From NCBI RefSeq assembly GCF_014841565.1, contig NZ_JACYUD010000010.1, forward strand, positions 1 through 64,000: DNA of 64,000 bases, read 5' to 3'. Shown here in pieces: positions 43,636-51,941 of this stretch. The translations under genes were made by a program, and so were the position numbers. The DNA comes from Rhizobium sp. CFBP 8762 (GTDB lineage Bacteria > Pseudomonadota > Alphaproteobacteria > Rhizobiales > Rhizobiaceae). How positions within the stretch are numbered: the first letter of the stretch is position 1; the number at the start of each line of letters is the position of its first letter. A model generated the notes under the pieces. That model saw only the letters and a program-made list of their open reading frames with translations. It was not told the origin of the DNA and searched no databases.

Positions 43636-45165
43636 ATGGATGCTTCTACCAAGGTGAATGTCGTAAACGAAACCGCCGCAATTCTGGCAAAGCTGGGCGT
43701 GGATTCGGCTCTGTATACGGGCGGCACGATGGCGTCGTTCAGCCCTGTCAGCGGAGAGCAGATCGCGAGCCTGAAAAGCCATTCGGCTGATGAAGCCGCC
43801 GCCATGATCGAAAAGGCCGATGCGGCCTTCCGCGCCTGGCGTCTGGTGCCTGCCCCGCGCCGTGGCGAACTGGTCCGGTTGCTGGGCGAGGAACTGCGCG
43901 CCGCAAAGGCCGATCTCGGACGCCTTGTCTCTATCGAAGCAGGCAAGATTCCCTCCGAAGGCCTCGGCGAAGTGCAGGAAATGATCGACATCTGCGATTT
44001 CGCCGTCGGCCTGTCCCGCCAGCTTTACGGTTTGACGATTGCCACAGAGCGTCCCGGCCACCGCATGATGGAAACCTGGCATCCCCTGGGCGTTGTCGGC
44101 ATTATCTCGGCGTTCAACTTCCCTGTTGCCGTCTGGGCGTGGAACGCAGCGCTGGCGCTGGTGTGTGGCAATGCCGTCATCTGGAAACCATCGGAAAAAA
44201 CACCGCTCACCGCACTGGCATCGCAGGCCGTTCTGGAGCGTGCGCTGGCCCGCTTTGGCGAGGCGCCCGAGGGCCTGTCTCAGGTGCTGATCGGCGACCG
44301 CGCTGTTGGGGAAGTGCTGGTCGATCACCCCAAGGTGCCGCTGGTTTCCGCCACCGGTTCCACCCGGATGGGCCGTGATGTCGGTCCCCGTCTGGCCAAG
44401 CGTTTTGCCCGCGCGATTCTAGAACTGGGCGGCAACAATGGCGGTATCGTCTGCCCCTCTGCCGATCTGGATATGGCGCTGCGCGCCATCGCCTTCGGTG
44501 CCATGGGCACGGCTGGCCAGCGTTGCACGACGCTCCGCCGTCTGTTCGTGCATGAGAGCGTGTATGACACGCTCGTTCCGCGTTTGAAAAAGGCCTATGA
44601 AAGCGTATCGGTCGGCAACCCGCTGGAAAGCACGGCACTGGTCGGGCCGCTTGTGGATCAAGCCGCCTATGAAGGTATGCAGAAGGCCATTGATGCTGCG
44701 AAGGCCGCAGGCGGTTCCGTCACAGGCGGGGACAGGGTTGATCTCGGATCGGACAAGGCTTTCTATGTTCAGCCGGCGCTGGTGGAAATGCCCGCACAGG
44801 TATCCCCGGTGACGGAAGAAACCTTTGCGCCCATTCTCTACGTGATGAAGTATACGGACTTTGATGCAGCCGTGGCTGACCACAATGCGGTTGGCGCGGG
44901 CCTGTCTTCCTCCATCTTTACGCTGGACATGCAGGAGGCCGAACGGTTCCTCTCCGCCGATGGCTCCGATTGCGGCATTGCCAATGTCAATATCGGCACG
45001 TCAGGCGCGGAAATCGGCGGTGCCTTTGGCGGCGAAAAAGAAACCGGCGGTGGCCGCGAATCGGGTTCGGATGCGTGGCGCGCCTATATGCGTCGGGCGA
45101 CCAACACCATCAACTATTCGAAATCCCTGCCGCTGGCGCAGGGCGTTTCCTTCGATATTGAATAG
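43636..45165 (+). CDS. amaB: Aldehyde dehydrogenase, probable L-aminoadipate-semialdehyde dehydrogenase (ALDH7/AmaB type)
   Basis: 509 residues of the NAD-dependent aldehyde dehydrogenase family. The ALDH7 (antiquitin) signature is present: ELGGNNGGIVCPSADLDMALRA with the catalytic Glu, then AMGTAGQRCTTLRRLFVHESVYD with the catalytic Cys near residue 297. ALDH7 proteins oxidise 2-aminoadipate 6-semialdehyde to 2-aminoadipate in lysine breakdown. AGGAAAG precedes the ATG at 43636. It follows the flavoenzyme gene across a palindromic repeat and lies 9 bp before the aminotransferase, in a gene set that fits lysine degradation. Confidence 0.87.
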   Translation: MDASTKVNVVNETAAILAKLGVDSALYTGGTMASFSPVSGEQIASLKSHSADEAAAMIEKADAAFRAWRLVPAPRRGELVRLLGEELRAAKADLGRLVSIEAGKIPSEGLGEVQEMIDICDFAVGLSRQLYGLTIATERPGHRMMETWHPLGVVGIISAFNFPVAVWAWNAALALVCGNAVIWKPSEKTPLTALASQAVLERALARFGEAPEGLSQVLIGDRAVGEVLVDHPKVPLVSATGSTRMGRDVGPRLAKRFARAILELGGNNGGIVCPSADLDMALRAIAFGAMGTAGQRCTTLRRLFVHESVYDTLVPRLKKAYESVSVGNPLESTALVGPLVDQAAYEGMQKAIDAAKAAGGSVTGGDRVDLGSDKAFYVQPALVEMPAQVSPVTEETFAPILYVMKYTDFDAAVADHNAVGAGLSSSIFTLDMQEAERFLSADGSDCGIANVNIGTSGAEIGGAFGGEKETGGGRESGSDAWRAYMRRATNTINYSKSLPLAQGVSFDIE

Positions 45166-45174
45166 GAAAAACGA

Positions 45175-46401
45175 ATGGCTGTCACCGCAAACGAGGCGGG
45201 GTTTCGGCCCGCCTCTCGCATTGCCACACTCGGTGTATCGGAAATCCTGCAGATTGGCGCACGCGCCAGCGCCATGAAGCGGGCTGGTGCGCCCGTTATC
45301 ATTCTGGGTGCCGGTGAGCCGGACTTCGATACGCCGGATTTCATCAAGGATTCAGCGGCTGACGCCATGCGCAGGGGGCAGACCAAATATACCGCTCTCG
45401 ATGGCACACCGGAGCTAAAGGCGGCAATTGCCGACAAGTTTGCGCGTGAAAACGGGCTTGCTCTCAGCGTAGACCAGATCACGGTGGCGACAGGTGCCAA
45501 GCAGATCCTGTTCAATGCCATGATGGCGACCTTGGATGCGGGCGACGAGGTTATCATCCCCACGCCCTACTGGACCTCCTACTCCGACATTGTCAGGATC
45601 TGTGAGGGGGAACCGGTGCTGATCGAATGTCATGCTGACGCCGGATTTCGCCTGCAGGCCGCGCAACTGGAAGCAGCCATTACACCCAAAACACGCTGGG
45701 TGATGCTGAATTCGCCCTCCAACCCATCCGGTGCCGCTTATAGTGCTGTACACTACCGCCCTTTGCTGGATGTGCTGCTGCGCCATCCGCATGTGTGGCT
45801 GATGGTCGACGATATGTACGAGCACATCGTCTATGACGATTTTGATTTCGTCACGCCCGCTGCCCTGGAGCCGAAACTTGCGGACCGTACTCTGACGGTG
45901 AACGGCGTGTCCAAGGCCTACGCCATGACCGGCTGGCGCATTGGCTATGCCGGTGGGCCTGCAGCGCTAATCAAAGCGATGGCGGTGGTGCAAAGCCAGG
46001 CGACCTCGTGCCCTTCCTCCATTAGTCAGGCTGCCGCACTGGCGGCGCTGACGGGCCCGCAGGACTTTCTGGCCGAACGTACGCAGAGCTTCAAGGAAAG
46101 ACGCGATCTGGTCGTGTCCGCACTCAATGCCATCGACGGAATCACCTGCCGGGTGCCGGAAGGTGCATTCTACACCTTTGCCCATTGCGGCGGCTTGCTT
46201 GGCCGCACAACGCCGAACGGCGTGGTGATTGAGAGTGACCGGGCATTTTGCGCCTATCTTCTGGACGAGGCACATGTAGCCGTTGTACCCGGCTCTGCAT
46301 TCGGACTATCGCCGTTCTTCCGCATATCCTATGCCACATCGAAAGAGGAACTGGGCGAAGCGCTTCGCCGTATTACGCAAGCTTGCGCGAAACTTACGTA
46401 A
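45175..46401 (+). CDS. Class I aminotransferase, possible 2-aminoadipate aminotransferase
   Basis: 408 residues of the fold-type I PLP aminotransferases (AspC/AraT-like, subgroup Ib). Conserved features are AAxG in ATGAKQILFNAMMATL near residue 103, the NSPSNPSG motif near 180, the PLP ring-stacking VDDMYEHIVYD near 212, and the PLP Lys in NGVSKAYAMTGWRIGY near 246, with the C-terminal Arg in FFRISYA. By context it would move the amino group of 2-aminoadipate to 2-oxoglutarate, giving 2-oxoadipate for HglS. Sequence alone would also allow aspartate or other substrates. TAGGAAAAA acts as its ribosome site, 9 bp after amaB. Confidence 0.82.
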   Translation: MAVTANEAGFRPASRIATLGVSEILQIGARASAMKRAGAPVIILGAGEPDFDTPDFIKDSAADAMRRGQTKYTALDGTPELKAAIADKFARENGLALSVDQITVATGAKQILFNAMMATLDAGDEVIIPTPYWTSYSDIVRICEGEPVLIECHADAGFRLQAAQLEAAITPKTRWVMLNSPSNPSGAAYSAVHYRPLLDVLLRHPHVWLMVDDMYEHIVYDDFDFVTPAALEPKLADRTLTVNGVSKAYAMTGWRIGYAGGPAALIKAMAVVQSQATSCPSSISQAAALAALTGPQDFLAERTQSFKERRDLVVSALNAIDGITCRVPEGAFYTFAHCGGLLGRTTPNGVVIESDRAFCAYLLDEAHVAVVPGSAFGLSPFFRISYATSKEELGEALRRITQACAKLT

Positions 46402-46560
46402 TATGGGCTGGCTGCCAGGACGTCAAAAAATACGTCCGGGGACTGGTCAAGTGGGCATAACGCATGTATAAGCGCGCCAAAATTACAAAATTGAACCCTG
46501 TTTCTTGCGGCCTGATGATTGGCTGTCCGGCAGGGCCTGACCGATCAAGTGGAGTTTGAA

Positions 46561-46746
46561 ATGGCCGTTCCAAAAAGAAAAACAAGCCCGTCCAAGCGCG
46601 GTATGCGCCGCTCTGCTGACGGCCTGAAGTCTGCTACCTTCGTTGAAGACAAGAACTCCGGCGAACTGCGCCGCCCGCACCACATCGACCTGAAGACAGG
46701 CATGTACCGTGGCCGCCAGGTTCTGACACCGAAGGCAGAAGCATAA
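46561..46746 (+). CDS. rpmF: 50S ribosomal protein L32
   Basis: 61 residues, [18 protein letters not shown] at the start and [13 protein letters not shown] near the end, which is standard alphaproteobacterial L32. The ATG at 46561 has TGGAG upstream; the frame stays open to 46519 without meaning. This L32 lacks the four zinc-binding cysteines of the C+ form, as usual here. It ends in a strong terminator. From memory, rhizobial genomes often place rpmF beside mtgA, so the 39722-46401 block may be an insertion between them. Confidence 0.97.
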   Translation: MAVPKRKTSPSKRGMRRSADGLKSATFVEDKNSGELRRPHHIDLKTGMYRGRQVLTPKAEA

Positions 46747-46764
46747 GTCTTCTACATTGATTTT

Positions 46765-46795
46765 AAAAAAAGGCCGGTTTGACCGGCCTTTTTTA
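46765..46795 (+). terminator. Terminator of rpmF
   Basis: AAAAAAGGCCGGT pairs with ACCGGCCTTTTTT around TTG (46765-46794), immediately followed by T. It is 19 bp after the rpmF stop. Confidence 0.93.
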
Positions 46796-46827
46796 TGTCT
46801 GCAGCGTCTTATTTCGTTTGTCTTATC

Positions 46828-46841
46828 GGAAACCGGTTTCC
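46828..46841. repeat. Perfect 14-bp palindrome
   Basis: GGAAACCGGTTTCC, in the gap between rpmF and phaR, is followed by GCTTTTCC. It resembles intergenic repeats common in this order, but no second copy was found in this window. Confidence 0.4.
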
Positions 46842-46883
46842 GCTTTTCCCCTGACACACTTCAGAGGCGACAGTGATGCATGG

Positions 46884-47234
46884 TCATGCCCGTGGCTCCG
46901 TGCCGGGCTTCTGACTTGCAAATGTCTGCATGGAATCCTCTAGAAATCCCGGCACCGCTCGCTGACGCGGATCACCATAAAATGTAATCAGTTGCCGCAT
47001 GAACGAGACCGGCAGCAATGTTTCGCCGGTCTTTCCTTCCTGCTCGACAATAATCTGCGTGAGGACAGAGCGGGTAATATCATCGCCGCTGCGCGCATCC
47101 TGTACGCTGAAGTCATCACCACGCTTGATCAGCTTCGCCAGATCATCCAGCGTCACGTAAGCGCTGGTCGCGGTGTTATAAAGCCGCCTGTTGGCGTATT
47201 TTTTGATGGTTATGGGCGCGTTATTCCCGGCCAT
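46884..47234 (-). CDS. phaR: Polyhydroxyalkanoate synthesis regulator PhaR, short form
   Basis: 116 residues from the ATG at 47234 with GGGAGGAT upstream. It has the PHB_acc_N DNA-binding region (TIKKYANRRLYNTATSAYVTLDDLAKLIKRGDDFSVQDARSGDDITRSVLTQIIVEQE, residues ~8-65 in segments) and the PHB_acc domain (LLPVSFMRQLITFYGDPRQRAVPGFLEDSM). PhaR represses phasin and PHB genes and also binds PHB granules. Most homologues I know are about 180-200 residues; this one stops soon after LEDSMQTF, so the C-terminal tail is missing. The sequence after the stop shows no obvious frameshifted tail. It is divergent from phaA. Confidence 0.9.
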   Translation of the reverse strand: MAGNNAPITIKKYANRRLYNTATSAYVTLDDLAKLIKRGDDFSVQDARSGDDITRSVLTQIIVEQEGKTGETLLPVSFMRQLITFYGDPRQRAVPGFLEDSMQTFASQKPGTEPRA

Positions 47235-47399
47235 AGTGTTTAATCCTCCCTGATCTCCCACGCCAACCTTATGCGTAAAGAAACCATCCTGACAATGTTT
47301 TTGTGCAACGCCACACGCCATCGCCGCGTTTGACATTGACAGCACGGTCCGCCCCTCTCCATCTTGGAAAATGTGTCGTAGGAATTTGAGGGCATAAGA

Positions 47400-48581
47400 A
47401 TGAGCCAGCCTGCAATTGTCATCGCCAGTGCAGCGCGCACAGCCGTCGGCAGCTTTCACGGTGCCCTTTCGGCCATAGCAGCGCATGAACTGGGTGCCTG
47501 CGTCATCCGCGCCGCGCTGGAGCGGGCCAGTGTGGACCCGGATGACGTGAATGAAGTGATCATGGGGCACGTTCTGGCAGCAGGCGAAGGGCAGAACCCC
47601 GCACGCCAGGCCGCCATGAAGGCCGGACTGGGCCATGGGGTTACTGCCTTCGGCATCAACCAGTTGTGCGGCTCCGGTCTCCGGTCCGTAGCCCTCGGAA
47701 TGCAGCAGATTTTGACGGGCGATGCGCAGATCGTTGTTGCCGGCGGCATGGAGACCATGTCGCTGGCACCACATTGCACCCATCTGCGCAACGGGCCGAA
47801 GATCGGCGACATATCCCTGATCGACACGATGCTGAAGGACGGTCTGACAGATGCCTTCTACGGCTACCCCATGGGCATGACTGCAGAAAACGTTGCGCGT
47901 CAATGGAATATTTCACGCCAGGTGCAGGATGAATTCGCCGTTCAGTCGCACGCGAAAGCCCATGCAGCACAAACTGAGGGGCGATTTGCCGAAGAGATTG
48001 TACCGTTTATCGTGCCAACCAAGGGCGGCGATACGGTGTTTGACACGGACGAGCACGTGCGCGCCAACGCGACACTGGAAGGGCTGGCAAAGTTGCGTAC
48101 CGTGTTTGACCGGGATGGCAGCGTGACCGCGGGCAATGCCTCGGGCATCAATGACGGAGCGGCAGCGCTGGTATTAATGAGCGAAGCGGAGGCCGTGCGG
48201 CGCGGCATCACGCCGCTGGCACGCATCGTCTCCTGGGCGACTGCGGGGGTCGATCCGCAAATCATGGGAACAGGACCGGTGCCCGCCTCCCGCAAGGCGC
48301 TGGCAAAAGCAGGCTGGCGAGTGAGCGATCTCGATCTCATCGAGGCAAACGAGGCCTTTGCGGCGCAATCCTGCGTCGTTCAAAGCGAACTTGGACTGGA
48401 CCCCACACGGCTGAATGTGAATGGCGGCGCTATCGCGCTCGGCCACCCCATCGGGGCATCAGGTGCGCGCGTACTGACCACCCTGCTCTACGCCATGAAG
48501 CATCGTGAAGCCGCGAAAGGCCTAGCAACGCTCTGCATCGGCGGTGGCATGGGCATCGCCATGTGCGTGGAGCGCGTTTGA
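47400..48581 (+). CDS. phaA: Acetyl-CoA acetyltransferase (beta-ketothiolase)
   Basis: 393 residues, the standard thiolase length. Catalytic residues are visible: Cys in [10 protein letters not shown] near residue 88, His in [15 protein letters not shown] near 348, and the second Cys in [11 protein letters not shown] near 378. It condenses two acetyl-CoA to acetoacetyl-CoA, normally the first step of polyhydroxybutyrate synthesis, and can run in reverse. GAGGGCATAAG precedes the ATG. The divergent phaR and the sequence support PhaA rather than a degradative thiolase. The reductase gene phaB, usually next in rhizobia, is absent here. Confidence 0.93.
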   Translation: MSQPAIVIASAARTAVGSFHGALSAIAAHELGACVIRAALERASVDPDDVNEVIMGHVLAAGEGQNPARQAAMKAGLGHGVTAFGINQLCGSGLRSVALGMQQILTGDAQIVVAGGMETMSLAPHCTHLRNGPKIGDISLIDTMLKDGLTDAFYGYPMGMTAENVARQWNISRQVQDEFAVQSHAKAHAAQTEGRFAEEIVPFIVPTKGGDTVFDTDEHVRANATLEGLAKLRTVFDRDGSVTAGNASGINDGAAALVLMSEAEAVRRGITPLARIVSWATAGVDPQIMGTGPVPASRKALAKAGWRVSDLDLIEANEAFAAQSCVVQSELGLDPTRLNVNGGAIALGHPIGASGARVLTTLLYAMKHREAAKGLATLCIGGGMGIAMCVERV

Positions 48582-48583
48582 GG

Positions 48584-48650
48584 CTAGAGCACCTGTTTTG
48601 TCGCATTGCCCAGACGTGAAACGACTCCGTTTTCACTGGAAATGCTCTAG
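48584..48650. repeat. Intergenic palindromic repeat, family 1, copy 3
   Basis: CTAGAGCA (48584-48591) and TGCTCTAG (48643-48650) form the ends of a 67-bp element. On the minus strand it reads AGCATTTCCAGTGAAAACGG, then TTTCACGTCTGGGCAATGCG and ACAAAACAGG, closely following the copy at 16036. An internal near-palindrome GTGAAACG/CGTTTTCAC adds structure. It starts 3 bp after the phaA stop. Confidence 0.75.
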
Positions 48651-48815
48651 AAACAACGCAACCATGAAGCGCAGCAGCACAAAAAAGTCCCCCTGCCTCT
48701 TGCCTTTAGGGCGTGGCATGGGCATGTGTTGCACGTCCGTCGCAGGCATCATCGTGCGCCGTGCGGCAAAACTCTTACGCTTGCGCCGGGATCATTGCCC
48801 TTGCCTGCCCAACCT

Positions 48816-51800
48816 ATGATCCTCAGCGGACGCGGCGTTACCGCCGTGCTCGGGCCAACCAATACCGGAAAGACCCACTACGCGATTGAGCGTATGGTGG
48901 GCCATGAGAGTGGTGTTATCGGCCTGCCGCTCCGTCTGCTGGCGCGTGAGGTCTATACCCGCGTGGTGGAGCGTGTTGGCTACCACAATGTGGCGCTGAT
49001 CACGGGTGAAGAGAAAATCACCCCCGCCAATGCCCGCTTTTCCGTGTGCACCGTAGAAGCCATGCCGCGCGAAACCATGGCCTCTTTCGTAGCCATCGAT
49101 GAGATTCAACTGGCGGGCGATCTGGAGCGGGGCCATATTTTCACCGACCGGCTAATGCATTTGCGCGGACGGGGTGAAACACTGCTGCTGGGCGCAGCCA
49201 CGATGGGCCCGATCCTGCAGCACCTGCTGCCCGGCATCACCATCGTCGAGCGTCCGCGCCTGTCGCAGTTGTTTTATTCCGGCAGCAAGAAGATTACCCG
49301 CCTGCCCCAGCGCACGGCCATTGTCGCGTTTTCCGCTGACGAGGTTTACGCCATCGCCGAACTTATCCGCCGTCAGCGCGGCGGGGCAGCCGTGGTGCTG
49401 GGTGCGCTGAGCCCGCGCACGCGCAATGCACAGGTAGCGCTGTATCAGGAAGGCGACGTGGAATATCTGGTGGCAACCGATGCGATCGGCATGGGTCTGA
49501 ACCTTGATGTGGACCATGTTGCCTTTGCACAGGACCGGAAGTTCGACGGCTACCAGTACCGCAACCTCAACCCCGGCGAACTGGCACAGATTGCCGGGCG
49601 CGCCGGTCGGCATTTGCGTGATGGCACCTTTGGCGTGACCAGCCGGGTCCAGCCGTTTGACGAGGAACTTGTCGAGCGGATCGAGACGCACCGGTTTGAC
49701 CCGGTCAAGGTCTTGCAGTGGCGTTCCAAGCAGATGGATTACTCATCGCTGCAAGCGCTCAAGAACTCGCTTGAAGCCGCTCCCCGCATCAGCGGCTTGA
49801 CCCGCGCCCTGCCCGCAATCGATCAGCAGGCGCTGGAGCACCTGTCCCGCTACCCCGAAGTAACCCGCGTTGCAACGACACCCGCCAATGTGGAAAAGCT
49901 GTGGGAAGCCTGCGCCCTTCCCGATTACAGGCGAATCACACCGGCGCAACATGCTGATCTGATCTCGACGATTTACGCCGATCTGGTAAAATTTGGCCGC
50001 GTGAACGAGAATTTCATGGCCGAACAGGTGCGCCGGTCCGATAGAACGGACGGTGAGATCGATACTTTGTCGGCGCGCATTGCGCAGATACGAACTTGGA
50101 CCTATGTGTCGAACCGGCCAGGATGGCTTGCCGATCCGACACACTGGCAGGAAAAGACGCGGGAAATCGAAGATCGATTGTCCGATGCGCTACATGATAG
50201 GTTGACGAAACGCTTTGTTGATCGCAGGACATCTGTGCTCATGAAGCGCCTGAGAGAGAATGCGATGCTGGAAGCCGAAATCAGTGTAAATGGTGATGTC
50301 TTTGTTGAAGGGCATCATGTGGGTCAATTGGCCGGGTTCCGGTTCACGCTGGTAGCGGGAACCGAAGGGCCGGATGCCAAGGCCATACAAGGGGCTGCGC
50401 AAAAGGCGCTGGCGCTGGAATTTGAAGCCCGCGCAGCACGTCTGCACGCAGCCGGTAACGGCGATCTGGCCATGAGCTCCGATGGGCTGGTGCGCTGGCT
50501 GGGCGACCCGGTGGCACGCCTGACGGCAAGCGACCATGTCATGCGTCCCCGCGTTATCGTTCTGGCCGATGAGCAGCTGACCGGCAACGCCCGCGACCAT
50601 GTGGTTGCCCGTATCGAGCGCTTCGTCAATTATCATATCTCGACCGTGTTGAAGCCTTTGGACGATCTGTCGCGCGCCGAAGACCTCGAAGGTCTGGCCA
50701 AGGGCCTCGCGTTCCAGCTGGTAGAAAACCTCGGCATTCTGTTCCGCCGTGATGTTGCAGACGATGTCAAATCCCTGGATCAGGATGCGCGCGCCTCCAT
50801 TCGCCGCCATGGTATTCGCTTCGGTGCCTACCACATCTTCATGCCAGCGCTGCTGAAGCCTGCTCCGGCTGAAATCATTACACTGCTCTGGGCATTGAAA
50901 AATGATGGTCTCGACAAGCCCGGTTACGGGGATCTGATTCCCGTTCTTGCGGCCGGTCGCACATCCGTTGTCACGGATCATTCATTCGAGCGCACGTTCT
51001 ACAAGCTGGCGGGCTTCCGCTTCCTAGGCAAGCGCGCAGTTCGCATCGATATCCTGGAACGTCTGGCGGATATCATTCGTCCACTGCTACAGTGGAAGCC
51101 CGGCACGACGCCGCGCCCTGACGGGGCGTATGACGGTCGCCGGTTCACCACCACGACGTCCATGCTGTCCATTCTCGGCGCAACGCCCGATGATATGGAA
51201 GAAATTCTGAAAGGTCTCGGCTACCGCGCCGATAGTGTAACGGCAGAAGAAGCTGCACGTTTCCTCGGCACGCAGACGCCCGCAGAGGCGAAAGCTGCTG
51301 CAACGCCTGAGGCAACACCGGACTCTCCTGAGACTACGGCGGCACCGGTGGAACCAAAAGCGGAAGAAACCGCAGCCGAGACACAATCTGAAGCACCGAC
51401 AGACGTGGCTGCAGAACCAGCGGAACCCAAGCCTGTTCTCTTGTGGCGTCCGGGTACGCGTGGCGACCAGGGTACGCGTGGCGACAACGAACGTGGCGGT
51501 CAGCGTGAAGGCCAGCGCGATGGAAACCGCGGTCCTCGCCCGCAGGGCGACCGTCGTCCGCAACGCGCGCAGGCTGCACCGGGCGGCGAACGCCGCGAGG
51601 GTGACGATCAGAACCGCAAGAGCGGCGAACGTTCTGAACGCAATGACCGCAACAAGCCCCGCCACGGCGGCAAGCCACAGAGCGGCCCCCGCCCCGATGG
51701 CAACCAGCCACGCGGCGAGCGTCAAGATCGTGGCGGCAAGCCATCCAACACTCAAGGCCAGAGCTATCAGGCAGCCGCGCCGCGCAAGGAAAAGCCAATT

Positions 51801-51857
51801 GACCCCGATTCGCCCTTTGCAAAGCTGGCCGCGCTGAAAGAACAGATGAAGAAGTAA
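48816..51857 (+). CDS. Suv3-like superfamily 2 RNA/DNA helicase with Arg-Gly-rich tail
   Basis: About 1,013 residues from the ATG at 48816; a GTG at 48726 would add 30, and no start has a clear ribosome site. The helicase core has Walker A GPTNTGKT near residue 15, the DEIQ box near 95, and the conserved VATDAIGMGLNLDVDH and QIAGRAGRH motifs near 225-265, as in mitochondrial SUV3 and its alphaproteobacterial relatives. A long central domain follows. From ~820 on the protein is disordered: Ala/Pro/Glu-rich, then Arg/Gly/Gln/Asp-rich (GDQGTRGDNERGGQ...) likely for RNA binding, closing with FAKLAALKEQMKK. A role in RNA turnover is inferred. Confidence 0.9.
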   Translation: MILSGRGVTAVLGPTNTGKTHYAIERMVGHESGVIGLPLRLLAREVYTRVVERVGYHNVALITGEEKITPANARFSVCTVEAMPRETMASFVAIDEIQLAGDLERGHIFTDRLMHLRGRGETLLLGAATMGPILQHLLPGITIVERPRLSQLFYSGSKKITRLPQRTAIVAFSADEVYAIAELIRRQRGGAAVVLGALSPRTRNAQVALYQEGDVEYLVATDAIGMGLNLDVDHVAFAQDRKFDGYQYRNLNPGELAQIAGRAGRHLRDGTFGVTSRVQPFDEELVERIETHRFDPVKVLQWRSKQMDYSSLQALKNSLEAAPRISGLTRALPAIDQQALEHLSRYPEVTRVATTPANVEKLWEACALPDYRRITPAQHADLISTIYADLVKFGRVNENFMAEQVRRSDRTDGEIDTLSARIAQIRTWTYVSNRPGWLADPTHWQEKTREIEDRLSDALHDRLTKRFVDRRTSVLMKRLRENAMLEAEISVNGDVFVEGHHVGQLAGFRFTLVAGTEGPDAKAIQGAAQKALALEFEARAARLHAAGNGDLAMSSDGLVRWLGDPVARLTASDHVMRPRVIVLADEQLTGNARDHVVARIERFVNYHISTVLKPLDDLSRAEDLEGLAKGLAFQLVENLGILFRRDVADDVKSLDQDARASIRRHGIRFGAYHIFMPALLKPAPAEIITLLWALKNDGLDKPGYGDLIPVLAAGRTSVVTDHSFERTFYKLAGFRFLGKRAVRIDILERLADIIRPLLQWKPGTTPRPDGAYDGRRFTTTTSMLSILGATPDDMEEILKGLGYRADSVTAEEAARFLGTQTPAEAKAAATPEATPDSPETTAAPVEPKAEETAAETQSEAPTDVAAEPAEPKPVLLWRPGTRGDQGTRGDNERGGQREGQRDGNRGPRPQGDRRPQRAQAAPGGERREGDDQNRKSGERSERNDRNKPRHGGKPQSGPRPDGNQPRGERQDRGGKPSNTQGQSYQAAAPRKEKPIDPDSPFAKLAALKEQMKK

Positions 51858-51903
51858 ACGGCGATATCGCCCATCTGCCTTGTTTGAGTGTTGTCTTATG
51901 ACG

Positions 51904-51938
51904 TAGAACCCTGTCGATTCGTCATCGGCAGGGTTCTA
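51904..51938 (+). promoter_or_regulatory. Hairpin covering the ribosome site of the 51942 gene
   Basis: Arms 51904-51918 and 51924-51938 pair over 15 bp (one T-G pair) with loop TCGTC. The right arm contains CAGGG (51929-51933), the only ribosome-site candidate for the ATG at 51942. There is no U-run, so a translational switch is as likely as a terminator. Confidence 0.55.
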
Positions 51939-51941
51939 TGT

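Noticed and set aside
46418-46437. Inverted repeat GGACGT/ACGTCC after the aminotransferase gene
   Set aside because: Only 6 bp with an A-rich loop and no U-run, too weak to call a terminator.
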